Assembly (NCBI RefSeq): GCF_017876405.1
Contig: NZ_JAGINW010000001.1
Span: forward strand, 7,081,203 to 7,145,202
DNA: 64,000 bases
Direction of reading: 5' to 3'
DNA from: Kibdelosporangium banguiense
GTDB lineage: Bacteria > Actinomycetota > Actinomycetes > Mycobacteriales > Pseudonocardiaceae
Position numbers and translations under genes: made by a program. Positions 17,285-28,900 of the stretch are shown piece by piece; position 1 is the first letter of the stretch; each line of letters opens with the position of its first letter. The notes beneath the pieces are model-generated. The model saw only the letters and a list, made by a program, of their open reading frames with translations. It was not told the origin of the DNA and searched no databases.

Positions 17285-17318
17285 CGCGGGGTGGCCGCCG
17301 ATCGGCGGCCACCCCGCG
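17285..17318. terminator. Perfect palindromic terminator after csoR
   Basis: A 34-base perfect palindrome (17-base arms, left arm beginning CGCGGGGTGGCCGCC) starts 10 bases after the csoR stop. It closes the copper operon. No T-tract follows. Confidence 0.85.
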
Positions 17319-17384
17319 AAATGCTGTTACGGAAATGCCTGCTTCGTCCACTCTGCCGGTTGACGGCGGCGTACTTTGGGTGCA

Positions 17385-19424
17385 GTGGGAGCGAGTCGAA
17401 ATCTGATCAAGCTGTCGGGTGGGTGTGTGGTCGCCGGCGGGCTTGTCGCGGGTATTCTTCTGCCGGTCACCGCGGGAGTGGGCAAGGTTGCCGCCGATGT
17501 GAGTGATTCCGTCGTCCAGATCACCCCGGCGAGTATTTCCGCCGATATGCCGGGTGTGACCACGATCACCGACCGGGACGGCAAACCCATCGCCGAGGTG
17601 TACGACCAGTACCGGCTTCCGGTCACCTCGGATCAGATTTCCCAGACCATGAAGAACGCTTTAATCTCCATTGAGGATCGGCGGTTCTACCAGGAGCACG
17701 GAATCGATCCGCGCGGCCTGTTGCGGGCCGCGATCAACGACTCCGTCGGGGGCTCTCAGCAGGGCGGGTCGACCATCACGCAGCAGCTGGTGAAGAACTA
17801 CCTGGTCAATGTGGTCGACAAGGACAACAAGGCCGCCCAGATGGCCGACCGGGCCGACACCCTCACCCGGAAACTGCGGGAGGCCCGGACCGCCATCGAG
17901 CTGGACAAGAATCTCGGCAAGGACGAGATCCTCACCGACTATCTCAATGTCGTGGAGTTCACCGGCAAGGTCTATGGCGTCGAAGCGGCGGCGCACGCCT
18001 ATTTCGGCACCACCGCGGCGCAGTTGACCGTGCCGCAGGCCGCATTGCTGGCCGGAATGGTCAACAATCCCACCACGTACAATCCCTACACGCATCCGGT
18101 CGACGCGAAACGCAGGCGTGACACGGTAATCGACGCAATGGTCACGAATCGCGCGATCGACCAGAATGCGGCCATTCAGGCGAAAGCCGCGCCATTGGGC
18201 GTCACCGGTCCGGACGTCCCGGCCAGTACGTGTTTCAGCGCGCAGCCGGACGCCGGATTCTTCTGCCAGTACGCCCTGAGCTATTTGCAGTCCGCCGGAT
18301 TCGACCCCGCGAAGCTGTCCAACGGCGGCTACGTGATCAAGACCACAATGGACAGCCGGGTGAGCGCGGCCGCCAAGGACGCGGTGACCGCGAACGTGCC
18401 GACCACCCAGTCCGGCGTCGCCAACACGATGGCCATCGTGTCGCCCGGTGCCACCTCCCACGAAGTCCTGGCCCTGGTCGCCAACCGCAACCTCGGCACG
18501 GACGCGGCGCAGGGCCAGACCACCCGCAACCTCGTGACCGAGGTGAGCGACCCGTTCGGCGCGGGCTCGGTCTTCAAGATCTTCACCGCCGCGGCGGCCC
18601 TGGAATCCGGCGCGGCGAGGTTGGACACGCCCCTGCCCAACCCGCCGAGCCAGTGTTTCCCCCTGCCTGGCAGCAAGAAGTGCTACACAGTGCACAACGA
18701 CGGCGACTACGCCGACCCGATCACGCTCACCAACGGCCTCGCCACCTCGCCCAACACCGCCTTCGTGGGCCTGGAGACCAAGGTGGGCCTGCCGGACGTC
18801 GTCGCCATGGCCTCCCGTCTCGGCCTGCGCACGACCATGCAGTCCAACGATGTCGGCAAGAAGCCCGATCCGGGCTCGGCCAACACCCAGTACAGCCAGA
18901 CACAGACCCAGTACTTCCAGGACAAGCCGTCGTTCACCCTGGGCAACAGCCCGGTCAGCCCGCTTGAGCTGGCCGACGTGCCCGCCACCCTGATGAGCGG
19001 CGGAATCTGGTGCCCACCGACCCCCATCCTGTCGGTCACCGACTCGGCGGGTCACCCGGTGCCGGTCAACGCCCCCGCCTGCGAACAGGCCATCGCCCCT
19101 GACATCGCCTCCACTTTGATGACCGGTCTGAGCCAGGACACGGTCAGCGGCACCACCGCGGCCTCGGCACACGCGGCAGGCTGGACGCGTCCTGGAATCG
19201 GCAAGACGGGAACCACACAGACCAACCAGTCCGTCGCCTTCGTCGGTGGTACGGACAACTACGCCGTCTCGTCGCTTGTCTTCGCCGACAGTTCGACACC
19301 AGGTCAGCTGTGTCCCGGCAACCCTGTCCACATAGGAACGTGCGGCCACGGCGCCTTCGGCGGAACAGTGGCAGCCCCGCCCTATTTCAAGGCGATGCGC
19401 ACCATTCTCGGTTCGTCCCAATAG
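17385..19424 (+). CDS. Bifunctional penicillin-binding protein (GT51 + transpeptidase)
   Basis: About 679 residues. A membrane anchor near residues 8-32 (LSGGCVVAGGLVAGILLPV) is followed by a GT51 glycosyltransferase domain with IEDRRFYQEHGID, GGSTITQQLVKN and a conserved YLNVVEF-type motif. The C-terminal transpeptidase has SVFK (Ser near residue 395), the SPN motif in ATSPNTAF and KTGTT. It polymerises lipid II and cross-links peptidoglycan outside the membrane. There is no PASTA repeat. The start is uncertain: GTG 17385 or TTG 17376, neither with a clear ribosome site. A GNAT gene follows 9 bases later. Confidence 0.93.
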   Translation: MGASRNLIKLSGGCVVAGGLVAGILLPVTAGVGKVAADVSDSVVQITPASISADMPGVTTITDRDGKPIAEVYDQYRLPVTSDQISQTMKNALISIEDRRFYQEHGIDPRGLLRAAINDSVGGSQQGGSTITQQLVKNYLVNVVDKDNKAAQMADRADTLTRKLREARTAIELDKNLGKDEILTDYLNVVEFTGKVYGVEAAAHAYFGTTAAQLTVPQAALLAGMVNNPTTYNPYTHPVDAKRRRDTVIDAMVTNRAIDQNAAIQAKAAPLGVTGPDVPASTCFSAQPDAGFFCQYALSYLQSAGFDPAKLSNGGYVIKTTMDSRVSAAAKDAVTANVPTTQSGVANTMAIVSPGATSHEVLALVANRNLGTDAAQGQTTRNLVTEVSDPFGAGSVFKIFTAAAALESGAARLDTPLPNPPSQCFPLPGSKKCYTVHNDGDYADPITLTNGLATSPNTAFVGLETKVGLPDVVAMASRLGLRTTMQSNDVGKKPDPGSANTQYSQTQTQYFQDKPSFTLGNSPVSPLELADVPATLMSGGIWCPPTPILSVTDSAGHPVPVNAPACEQAIAPDIASTLMTGLSQDTVSGTTAASAHAAGWTRPGIGKTGTTQTNQSVAFVGGTDNYAVSSLVFADSSTPGQLCPGNPVHIGTCGHGAFGGTVAAPPYFKAMRTILGSSQ

Positions 19425-19433
19425 AGTCGGCGA

Positions 19434-19946
19434 ATGAGTGAGATCGAGCTGAGGCCGGTGGCGGAGACCGATCTGGCCCTGCTGCGCCGCTTCGCAGCAG
19501 AACCGGGCCTGATCGGCCTGGACTGGCGCGGCTTCCGGGACGCCCAGGAACCGGCCCGCCGCTTCGCCCTCGACGGTTATCTGGGCGCGGACGACAGCAG
19601 ACTGATGGTCACCACCGGTCCGGACACAGCGGGGATCGTCACCTGGCGGACCAGCCCTCACACCGGCTGGGAGATCGGTATCGCCCTGCTGCCCGAATGG
19701 CGAGGCCAGGGCATAGGCTGGCGCGCCCAGGCAATGCTCTGCGACTACCTCTTCCACCACACGCCGGTCCAACGCATCCAAGCCGGCACCCACCCCGAGA
19801 ACATCGCCGAACAGAAGTCGCTGGCAAAAGCCGGGTTCCACCTCGAAGGCGTCATCCGCTCCTGTGAGTTCCGCGCCGGCCAATGGCGCGACGGCCTGCT
19901 CTACAGCCGCCTCCGCGACGACCCGGCGCCTGACATGTCTGCCTGA
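19434..19946 (+). CDS. GNAT family N-acetyltransferase (RimJ/RimL-like)
   Basis: A 170-residue acetyltransferase of the RimJ/RimL-type GNAT group. It begins IELRPVAETDLALLRRF, has the acetyl-CoA loop region LLPEWRGQGIGWRAQAML (the Q/RxxGxG/A motif as RGQGIG) and ends with FHLEGVIRSCEFRAGQWRDGLLYSRL, the typical family C-terminus. Substrates can be ribosomal proteins, antibiotics or other amines. It begins 9 bases after the PBP stop, so co-transcription is likely. It ends at a shared bidirectional terminator. Confidence 0.88.
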   Translation: MSEIELRPVAETDLALLRRFAAEPGLIGLDWRGFRDAQEPARRFALDGYLGADDSRLMVTTGPDTAGIVTWRTSPHTGWEIGIALLPEWRGQGIGWRAQAMLCDYLFHHTPVQRIQAGTHPENIAEQKSLAKAGFHLEGVIRSCEFRAGQWRDGLLYSRLRDDPAPDMSA

Positions 19947-19960
19947 CAGGCAGAACAAGC

Positions 19961-19992
19961 AAGAGGGGGCCTCGCGAACGAGGCCCCCTCTT
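19961..19992. terminator. Strong bidirectional terminator
   Basis: A perfect 14-base stem (AAGAGGGGGCCTCG / CGAGGCCCCCTCTT) around a CGAA loop, with A and T runs at the two bases of the stem, lies between convergent genes. It should stop transcription of both the GNAT gene and the tachylectin-like gene. Confidence 0.9.
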
Positions 19993-20005
19993 GGTTCGAT
20001 GTCAC

Positions 20006-22756
20006 CTACCGGGACGGGTCATTGCCCTTGATCACCTTGATCGGCTCGTCCTGCTTGGACGCCTGCGCCGATCGCAGAGTCGTCGACGAGTAGGCGGGAA
20101 CCTGCCACAGGTAGTAGTTGCCGTTGTTGTCGCGGAAGAACACTCGCTGCTCGGTACCGCCCGCCGCGGCGAGCATGGGATCGGTTGCCGCCGTGTCGAA
20201 GTTGGTGTGCCAGTTTCGCCAGGTGGTGGCACCTGGAACGGTCTGGCCACCGCGGTACATGTTGCCGTCGGAGCCGCGCGCCGCGACTTCGACGATGCCG
20301 TGGACGTTGAGCAGGGCCGAAGGCGACCCGGCGAACGTCTGCGTCCCGCTGATGTCCGTCCAGCCGGCGAAGCCGGACGCGGTCTCCTTCTGCGTGTACA
20401 GCTTGTTGTCCGCGCCACGGGCGACGACCTGGACGAGGCCGTCCGCGAACGTCACCCCGGCCGGGATCCCGCCGACCGTGAGTCCACTTGCGACACGAGC
20501 AGGTGCCAGGGCGCCGTTGGTGAACTTCTTCACCGCGACGGCGTTGGACGCGCTACGGTAGACGATATCGAAGCTGCTTCCGTTAGGCACCACCGAGAAG
20601 TCTTCCGACATCGTGTAGGTGCCGGTGTTCGTCGCCTTGCGCCAAGGCTTGAACGCGCCCGCCGCGTCGAACTGCTCGGCGAACCACAGCTGGCCGGCAC
20701 TGTCCACAGCGAACGCCGTGAGCAGGTTGTTCGAGCCACGAACAAGGATCGGGCTGGATGCCATGGCACCCTTGAGATCCGTCGGCCCGGTCCAGGTGGT
20801 GCCACCGGCGGTGGCCTGGGTGTAGGTACGCGACTGCGAGTCGGTACCCCGGCCCAGTGCGACCAGCTTGCCGTCCTGGCGGGAGGCCAGCGCGGCCCGC
20901 CCGGTGAAGTTCTGGAACCCGGACAGGGCCTGGAACTCGATGGACTCGCTGCCGGCCGAGCCCTGGTAACCCCGGTACAGGATGCCGTTGTCACCCACGA
21001 ACCCGACCTCCAGCCGCTGCGCGGCCGAGTTGTAGATCATCTGCGCCTTTTCGTTGTGGGGCGCGGTTGTGGCGGGCGGGGTCACGGTCACCGGGTTGGT
21101 GAGCTTGCACGCGTCGATGTCCGCGGTGATCTCCTGGGCGTTCTCCCACCACATCAGGTACTTGCGGGTGACGCCCTCGGCGTTGGCGACGTACTGCTTG
21201 GCAGCCGGGTCGAAGCGGTACCACTGGACGCCGTAGCCGAACTCCAGGCCGTAGATGATGTCCGCGCCGGGGGAGACCATCTGCTTGTAGAAGTTCCAGC
21301 CGACGCCCGCCTCCGTGCCGTAGTCGAGCCAGCGGCGGTTCTTCGAGTCGTAGTGGTACCGGTACAGGGTTCCGTCGCCGACGTTCCTGTCCCGTGCGTA
21401 GAGCACGCCGTTGCCGGCGGCGAACACCTGGTCGTACTTGCCCCAGCCGGAGTCCAGGACCTCGGTCTGCCACGTCTTGGCCAAGTCGTCGTACACGCGG
21501 CGCTCGAGGTTCCCGCTGGCCGGGACAGCGTAGAAGTCGTTGTTGGTGTCCACTGTGATCCGGAAGTGGTAGGCCGCGTTGTCCCAGCCCTTCCACGCGT
21601 CGCCGGATCCGATCTCCGTGCTGATGCCGCCGTTGGCCCAGCCGGTCGAGGTCCACTGGTGCCGGTTCAGCTTGCCCTCGGGCAGGATCAGGTACTTGTA
21701 TCCGTTGTTGCCGGCCATGAAACGCATGTTCCAGCCGTTGCCGATGTGCCGGTCGGTGTTGAACGCCGAGTACCCGGTCTCCGGCTCGGTGTGCGGCTTG
21801 AGCCGGAACGCGTTGTTGCTGAAGTGCCCCCAGACGTTGGCTTCCGGGCTGCACTGCACGTCGGCCGCGAAGTTGCCGGTGAGCCGGCAGCTGTCGACCG
21901 CCGGGGCGAACTCGTCGGTGCCGGTCCAGTTGCTGACCTTCTCACCGGTGTGCATGAGGGAGTTGAGCGCCCACTGGTTCTCCGCGGGCAGCCAGCGGTA
22001 GGCCCACAGTTCGCCGCCGGGGTTCATGCCGTAGATCACGTCGCCACCAGGGGAGGCGATCTGCTTGAAACCGTTCCAGCCCGCGCCGACCTTGGTCGGC
22101 TGCTGCGTCCAGGTCTGGGTCCGGTAGTCGTACTGGGAGCGCAGAAGCGCGCCGTTGTCGATGCTCGCGTCGCGCGTCCAGATCACGCCGTCGCCCGCGG
22201 CGAACACCTGGTTGTACTTGTTCCAGCCGGTCGCGATGACCCGCTTGGTCCAGACCTTTGTGGCCTCGTCGTACGCGCCCCACGTCAGCTCGCCGTTCGG
22301 GCTGACGTAGTAGAAGTGGTTGTTGGTGTCCACTGTGATCCGATAGCGGCTGGCGGCCGAGTTCCACTCGGCGAAGCCGGTGCCGGCCCGGACACTGACC
22401 CCGTTGTTGGCCCAGCCGGTCGGGGTCCACTGGTGGCGGTTGAGCGAGCCGTCGGTGTCGATGAAGTAGACGTAACCGCTTGGCCCGGTGAAGAACCGGT
22501 TGTCCCATCCCCAGCCGACACCCTGTTCGGGTGCCCAGTCGTTGTAGCCCTGGATGGGCTCCTTGTGCTTGCGCAGCGTCAGTCCCGGATCCGCGGACAT
22601 GCCGACGAAGATGTTCACCGGCGTCGTGCACTGCGTTGTCTGCACGGCACTCGCGACATTGACCGTCGCCATCACCTGGATCCCGGTGGCGGCGAGGACC
22701 GCCGCAAGTGCCGACCACGCCATGCGTCTGAGCGACGGGCGTGCTTTTTCCCTCAT
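20006..22756 (-). CDS. Secreted tachylectin-like repeat protein
   Basis: A 916-residue protein from ATG 22756, preceded by AGGGGGATTAC; the longest ORF adds 22 unsupported residues. A signal peptide covers about residues 1-38 (SLRRMAWSALAAVLAATGIQVM). Two homologous modules of about 260 residues follow. They share GWANNGVSV/GWANGGIST, RITVDTNN, QVFAAGDGV/QVFAAGNGV and blades resembling tachylectin-2 beta-propellers. The last 300 residues carry PLL-like propeller blades (VARGADNKLY, AARGSDGNMYRGG). Such proteins bind sugars outside the cell. It is divergent from the RHS toxin gene (189-base gap), so a shared promoter region and joint expression are possible. Confidence 0.82.
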   Translation of the reverse strand: MREKARPSLRRMAWSALAAVLAATGIQVMATVNVASAVQTTQCTTPVNIFVGMSADPGLTLRKHKEPIQGYNDWAPEQGVGWGWDNRFFTGPSGYVYFIDTDGSLNRHQWTPTGWANNGVSVRAGTGFAEWNSAASRYRITVDTNNHFYYVSPNGELTWGAYDEATKVWTKRVIATGWNKYNQVFAAGDGVIWTRDASIDNGALLRSQYDYRTQTWTQQPTKVGAGWNGFKQIASPGGDVIYGMNPGGELWAYRWLPAENQWALNSLMHTGEKVSNWTGTDEFAPAVDSCRLTGNFAADVQCSPEANVWGHFSNNAFRLKPHTEPETGYSAFNTDRHIGNGWNMRFMAGNNGYKYLILPEGKLNRHQWTSTGWANGGISTEIGSGDAWKGWDNAAYHFRITVDTNNDFYAVPASGNLERRVYDDLAKTWQTEVLDSGWGKYDQVFAAGNGVLYARDRNVGDGTLYRYHYDSKNRRWLDYGTEAGVGWNFYKQMVSPGADIIYGLEFGYGVQWYRFDPAAKQYVANAEGVTRKYLMWWENAQEITADIDACKLTNPVTVTPPATTAPHNEKAQMIYNSAAQRLEVGFVGDNGILYRGYQGSAGSESIEFQALSGFQNFTGRAALASRQDGKLVALGRGTDSQSRTYTQATAGGTTWTGPTDLKGAMASSPILVRGSNNLLTAFAVDSAGQLWFAEQFDAAGAFKPWRKATNTGTYTMSEDFSVVPNGSSFDIVYRSASNAVAVKKFTNGALAPARVASGLTVGGIPAGVTFADGLVQVVARGADNKLYTQKETASGFAGWTDISGTQTFAGSPSALLNVHGIVEVAARGSDGNMYRGGQTVPGATTWRNWHTNFDTAATDPMLAAAGGTEQRVFFRDNNGNYYLWQVPAYSSTTLRSAQASKQDEPIKVIKGNDPSR

Positions 22757-22945
22757 GTAATCCCCCTGTCGGGCCATGGATACCGACTTCGGCGCGAGAC
22801 GATACGCGACAGTCGCGGGCAACCGATACGGCCAGTGGGAGTTTCCTACGTTCGGCCCTATTTCGCCGCGGAAGCTTGTGTCACGTCGTTTCGACTGCTT
22901 AGCTGCTGCTACCTGTACCGAGGGATTCTCCGGGGGGAGATCTGG

Positions 22946-25900
22946 ATGGCCGGCGGTAGATCCGCGCGTATTCGCACGCCCAAGTTCGTTCTGCTGGGGC
23001 TTTTCCTGGTGGTGACGATGGTCTCCGGCATCGTCGGCCCGTCGTTTCCTTGGGGATCCTGGTTCTCCGGCGGCCCCGGCGGCAATCTCGCCGCACAGCT
23101 GGAAAAGGCCCGTGCGCAGGCCAGCAAGCAGCAGTGGGGCACAGCCGACGGGCTGCCCTCGGAGTCCCAGAGCCGGGACGGCAACTGGGGCATGCCGGTC
23201 TCCGAGCAGTCCAAGTACGCCAACCCGGCCTTCAAACGCGTGGGCGACCTCACACGTAACACGGCCAAGGTCGTGGCCGCGCCCAGCACGCGGACCGGCT
23301 TCAATTCGGCTACCAGCAAGGAAATCCCCGAGCAGCGCGGTCGTAACGAGCGGACGTACCGCAACACCGACGGCACGCGCACCACGGAGTTCAGCTCCAC
23401 CCCGGTCAACTTCAAACGTCCTGATGGGACGTGGGCGCCGGTCGATCCCAGCCTCACGATCGAGGGCTCCGGATGGCGTAATCGCGGCGACCAGACGGAA
23501 GTACGCATCGGCGGCTCTTCAGCCTCACCCGACCTGGTGACCGTCCGGCTCGACGCGCAACACGAGTTCGGCTACAGCCTGCGTGGCGCACGTGCGGTGC
23601 AGGGCCAAGCGAATGGCACCACGGTCACGTATCAGGGTGTCGCGGACGGCGTGGACCTGAAGCTTGAGTCGCTGGCAGGCGGCGTCAAGGAAACCATTGT
23701 GCTGACCGGGCCGAAGTCCGCGCGCAGCTGGGTTTTCCCGTTACGCCTCAAAGGACTGACCGCCAAACTCGTCGACGGCGCGATTTCGCTTGTGGGCCAG
23801 GATGGCAAAGAACGCGCGCAGATCCCGGCCGGATACATGATCGATTCGACGCCGGCGACCGATACCACTGGTCCGGCGTCGTCGCAGGGTGTTCGCTACG
23901 AATTGATCGACAACGGCCAGTCGCTGAAGGTCACAGTGGACTCCGCGTGGCTGGACGACCCGGCCCGCGCCTACCCGGTGCTCGTGGACCCGAGTGTGGT
24001 CGAGATCAGGGGCACGCAGAGCCGCACGGTCGGCAGCGGCACCGCCAACAACCCGAGCGAGCTGCTCATCGGGCGCAGCGGCTCGACCCAGTACACCTCG
24101 TTCGTCGCCTTCCCTGATGTGCGCGCGAAACTGGGCAACCACAAGATCTTCGGCGCCGCGCTGAGCCTGGTGAACTTCGACTCCACCACATGCGCGCCGC
24201 AGCCGATGTCTGTCCACCCCGTATCAGGTTCGTGGCCCGCGTCGGGTGCCCCCGGCTTCGGTTCGGCGATCGGCGGTGCCTCGTTCTCGCACGGCTTCAT
24301 CAAACTGGGTGCGACCCGCTCGAGCTGCCCGGCCGCCGGTGAGCTGATCGACCTCGGAACCGGTGGGCAGCAACTGATCCAGGGCTGGGCCAACGGTGCG
24401 GCCAACAACGGTCTCGCCCTGCGCGCGGGCAACTACGGCAACGGCAACGGTTTCAAGAAGTTCACCGGCAGCAACTCGGCCAACCCGCCGAAGCTGTACA
24501 TCACCCACAGCCCGTACGACGCCCGGTACGTCATCGACCAGCCGATCCCGAACCCGCCGGTCACCCGGGTCCAGGACGGCACGGTCCGTATCAAGGTCAC
24601 CAACCTCGGCGCGCAGAACTGGACCAAGGGCGCGTACGCCCTGTCCTACAAGCTTTTCGACGCCAACACCGGCGCGCTGCTGGCCACCGAGCACTCGGCG
24701 GACCTGCCGGACGGCGCCAACATCGGCCGCGACCAGGAAGTGACGTTCGACGCGAAGATCAAGGCACGTGCCGAGGGCGTGTACACCTTGGACTTCAGCA
24801 TGCGGCACAACAACGTGCTGTTCACCGACGAACAGGTCGCGCCCGCCCGGATCTCCCTGCAGATCTTCAACATCCCGCCGGTGGTCAGCGAGCAGTACCC
24901 GCCGAGCGGGCACAGCACCGAGACCCTGCACCCGCAGCTGTGGGCCAAGGGCGAGGACCACGAGAACGACCCGTTGCAGTACCGGTTCGAGGTGTGTGAG
25001 AAGGGCGCCGACAACAACCCGGTGAACTGCTTCGACTCCGGCCGGCTGCCCAATGTGTACTGGACGATTCCCGATGGCAAGCTGCGCTGGGACAAGGTGT
25101 ACTTCTGGCGCACCTGGCTGTGGGACGGCAAGAGCGAAAGCGAGGGCCTGAAGTTCTCGGCCCTGCTCACTTCGGTGCCGCAGCCGGAAGTCACGTCCCG
25201 CCTGGGCAACGCGCCCTACACGGGCAACGGTCTCGGCTTCGACCCGATGGTCGGCAACTACACGACCGCGGCGATCGACGCTTCCGAGGCGACAGTCGGC
25301 CCTGAGCTGAACGTCGCGCGTACGTACAACAGCCTTGACACGCGGGGGAGTCTCGCTTTCGGCACGGGCTGGTCGTCGCGGTACGACATGCGCGTGACGC
25401 CGGACGCGGACGGTTCGGGCAACGTGATCATCACGTATCCCGACGGCCAGCAGGTCCGGTTCGGACGCAACCCGGACGGCAGCTACACGCCCCCGCCCGG
25501 CCGGTTCGCCACGCTCACCGCGATCCCCGAATCCGAGGCGGGCGGCTGGAAGCTGATCGCCAAGGACCGCACGATCTACACCTTCCGGTTCGACGGTGTG
25601 CTCAAGTTCGTCCAGGACAGCGCCGGCCGTCAGGCCGAGATGGTCTACGACATCAACGGCAAGCTGTGGAAGGCGATCAGCCGCACCAGCAACCGCACGC
25701 TGACCTTCGCGTGGGGCCCCGAAGGGCACATCAAGGAAGTCAGGACCGACTCGGTCAACGGCGCGCCGCTGACGTGGATCTACCGCTACGACGCGGATCG
25801 GTTGCTGGAGGCGTGCAACCCGGACGGGCACTGCACGCGCTACCAGTACGGGAACGGTTCCCGCTACCGCAGCACCGTGCTGGACTCGCGGCCCGAGTCG

Positions 25901-28900
25901 TACTGGCGGCTCGGCGAGGGCAGCGGAAGCCAGGACGCCAACAGTCAGATCAGTGTCAAGCTGGGCAAGGACAAGGCGCGTTACGTCGGTTTCGCCGACC
26001 CGAACTACGCCAAGGGCGGTGCGCTCAACGGAAGCGACGACCGCGCTGCGGAGCTGAACGGCAACGCGCACATCCGGCTGCCCGACCAGACCGTGAACAA
26101 ACACCGCGACCTGTCGATCGAGCTGTGGTTCCAGACCAGTTCGACCGGTCCGCTGGTGGGTTATCAGGACAAGGCGCCCGGTGAGACGCCGGGCGCGGGC
26201 GTGCCGATGTTGTACGTCGGTCAGGACGGCAAGCTGCGCGGCCAGTTCTGGAACGGCCGGATCGCGCCGATCACCTCGACCGGAACGGTCAACGACAACA
26301 ACTGGCACCACGTCGTGCTCACCGGATCGCTTGCCACGCAGTCGCTTTACCTCGACGGCGAGAAGGTCGGCGACAGCGAGGGCGTGATCGACCACCCGCG
26401 GCTGGAGTACGTGCAGATCGGTTCGGCGCACACGGTCGGGGCGTTCCCGTCGATCGCCGCCGGCCGCACGCACCTCGCCGGTCTGGTCGACGAGGCCGCG
26501 CTGTACGCGAGGCCGTTGGGCCCCAACCAGGTCCGTGCGCACTACCAGGCGCGTGCGGGTAGCGGGCAGATGACCACGGTGACGATGCCGAGCATGCGCG
26601 TGGCCGCGTCGATCACGTACGACAACGTCAACGACCGTATGCGCGAGTACATCGACGGTGACGGCGGCCGCTGGCAGCTGGGCGTCCCGACGGTCGGTGG
26701 CTCCGAGCAGAACGTGATCCGCACGGTCCGTGTGGTCGACCCAGGCGGCCGTCCGCAGTACTACGACTTCGACGGCATCAAAGGCCGGATCCTGCGCCAG
26801 GTCACGCCGATCGGTACCGGGCCACGGCCGGAGGACATCGTCGGCCGTGACTGCACCACCAACCCCGACGGCGTGGTCACGTGCAACGGGCTCGTGGTGA
26901 GCCTCGGTGTCCGGCTCTACGACTACGACGAGTCCGGCTTCCAGACCACGATCACCGACGAGGACGGCAACAAGGCCACCCTCGTGCACGACGACCGTGG
27001 CAACGTCGTCACCAAGACCACCTGCCGCGAGGTCGGCAACTGTCAGACCACGTACCAGGAGTACCAGCAGCCGACCGCGGACCAGACGGATCCCAAGACG
27101 GACAAGCTGATCGCGACGCGTGACGCGCGGTCGACCGGTCCGGCGGAGAACTCGTACCGCACGGTTTCGGAGTACACATCCTTCGGTGACCTGGCCAAGG
27201 AGACCAGCCCGGACGGCGGGTCGACCTTCCACACGTACACCGACGGCACGTCCGACGCGATCGGCGGTGGCAAGGAACCTGCGCGGCTGCTGAAGGGTAC
27301 TACCGACCCGCGTGGTGCGACGATCGTCAATTCGTACTACAGCAACGGTGACCTCGCCCAGACGGTGTCGCCGTCGGGCCTGCGCACGACCTTCACGTAC
27401 GACTCGCTCGGCCGCAAGCTCACCGCGACCGAGTACCCCGAGGCGCATCCCAACGGCGTCACGACCACGTACAAGTACGACAAGCTCGGCCGCGTCGTCG
27501 AGATGACGTACCCGCAGACCACCAACGCGGTCACCGGCGCGACAAGCACCGAGAAGGCAATCACCGAGTACGACCAGGACGGCAACACGACCAAGGCCAC
27601 ACTGGTCGACTCGGCCAGCCCGGACGCGCCGCGGACCTCGACGTTCGAGTTCGACGACTACGGCCGGATGGTCAAGGCGACCGGCCCGGAGGGCAACGAG
27701 GCCTCCTACGGCTACGACCCGTTCGGCAACCAGGTCTGGGCCGTGGACGCCAACGGCGTCAAGACGGTCTACAGCTACACCGCCCGCAACCAGGTCGCCC
27801 AGATCCGCCTGGTGGGCTGGCACGGCAAGTCGATCACACCGGGTGCCACCGAGGTGGCGCCGCTGGATCCCGAGACGCCGCTGCCGGACCTGATCCTCGA
27901 GGCCAACCAGTACGACCACTCCGGCAGGCTGACCGTCCAGGTCGACGCCATGGGCCGGCGCACGAACTACTTCTACTACAGCGACGGACTGGTCAAGGAG
28001 ATCCGGGTCAGGGCTGACAACAAGCCGGAGACCCCGGAAACCGTGATCCAGCAGAACACCTATGACGCCGCGGGCAACCTGACCCGTCAGGTCGGCCCGG
28101 GCGGCAAGGTGTCCACGCACGAGATCGACGCGACCGGCCGCTTGGCCGCGACCACGGCCGAGCCGGACACGCTGCGCCGCCGCACGGAATACCGCTACGA
28201 CCTGAGCGGCAACATCACGCAGGTCACGCGGTCGGGTGCGCACTCCAACACCGGTTCGTTCGGTGCGTCCTTCAGTGAGGTCAGCGAGTTCGAGTACGAC
28301 CTGTCCGGCCGTCAGATCCGGGAGTCGCTGCGCGGCCCGTCCGGCCTGGTGACCAGCAGGACGTCCTACGACCAGCGTGACCTCGTGACGAAGGTTGTCG
28401 CGCCGTTGGGCAACGTGTCCGGCGCGGTCGCGGCGGACCACACCACCGAGTACCGCTACGACGAGCGTGGCCGCACCACCACGGTGATCGGTTCGCCGGC
28501 CAAGGCCGAGGAGAACGGTCAGGCCGCAACGGTCGTCCGTCCGACGAAGACCACTGGGTACAACGCGTTCGGTGACGTGACCGACGTTCGTAACCCCGCG
28601 GGCGGCGTGCTGCGGATGGTGTACGACAAGGGCGGCCGTGCCGTCCGCACCGAGTCCCCGTCGTACCTGCCGCCGGGCAGTTCGACGCCGATCGTCGCGG
28701 CGGTGACCGCCAAGTACGACGACCTGGGCCGGCCCATCGAGACCACCGACCCGACCGGCGCGGTCATCCGGATGTACTACGACCAGCGCGGTCGCCTGGT
28801 CGAGAAACGGGACCCCAAGCCGGACAACCGGTCCGAGGCGGGCGGCAGCTGGCGCTACAGCTACACCAACACCGGCGAGCTGTTGTCCACAACGGACCCG

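Noticed and set aside
19991..22945. Upstream extension of the RHS open frame
   Set aside because: It runs antisense through the tachylectin-like gene, has no protein-like pattern, and a good ribosome site plus signal segment mark ATG 22946 as the start.
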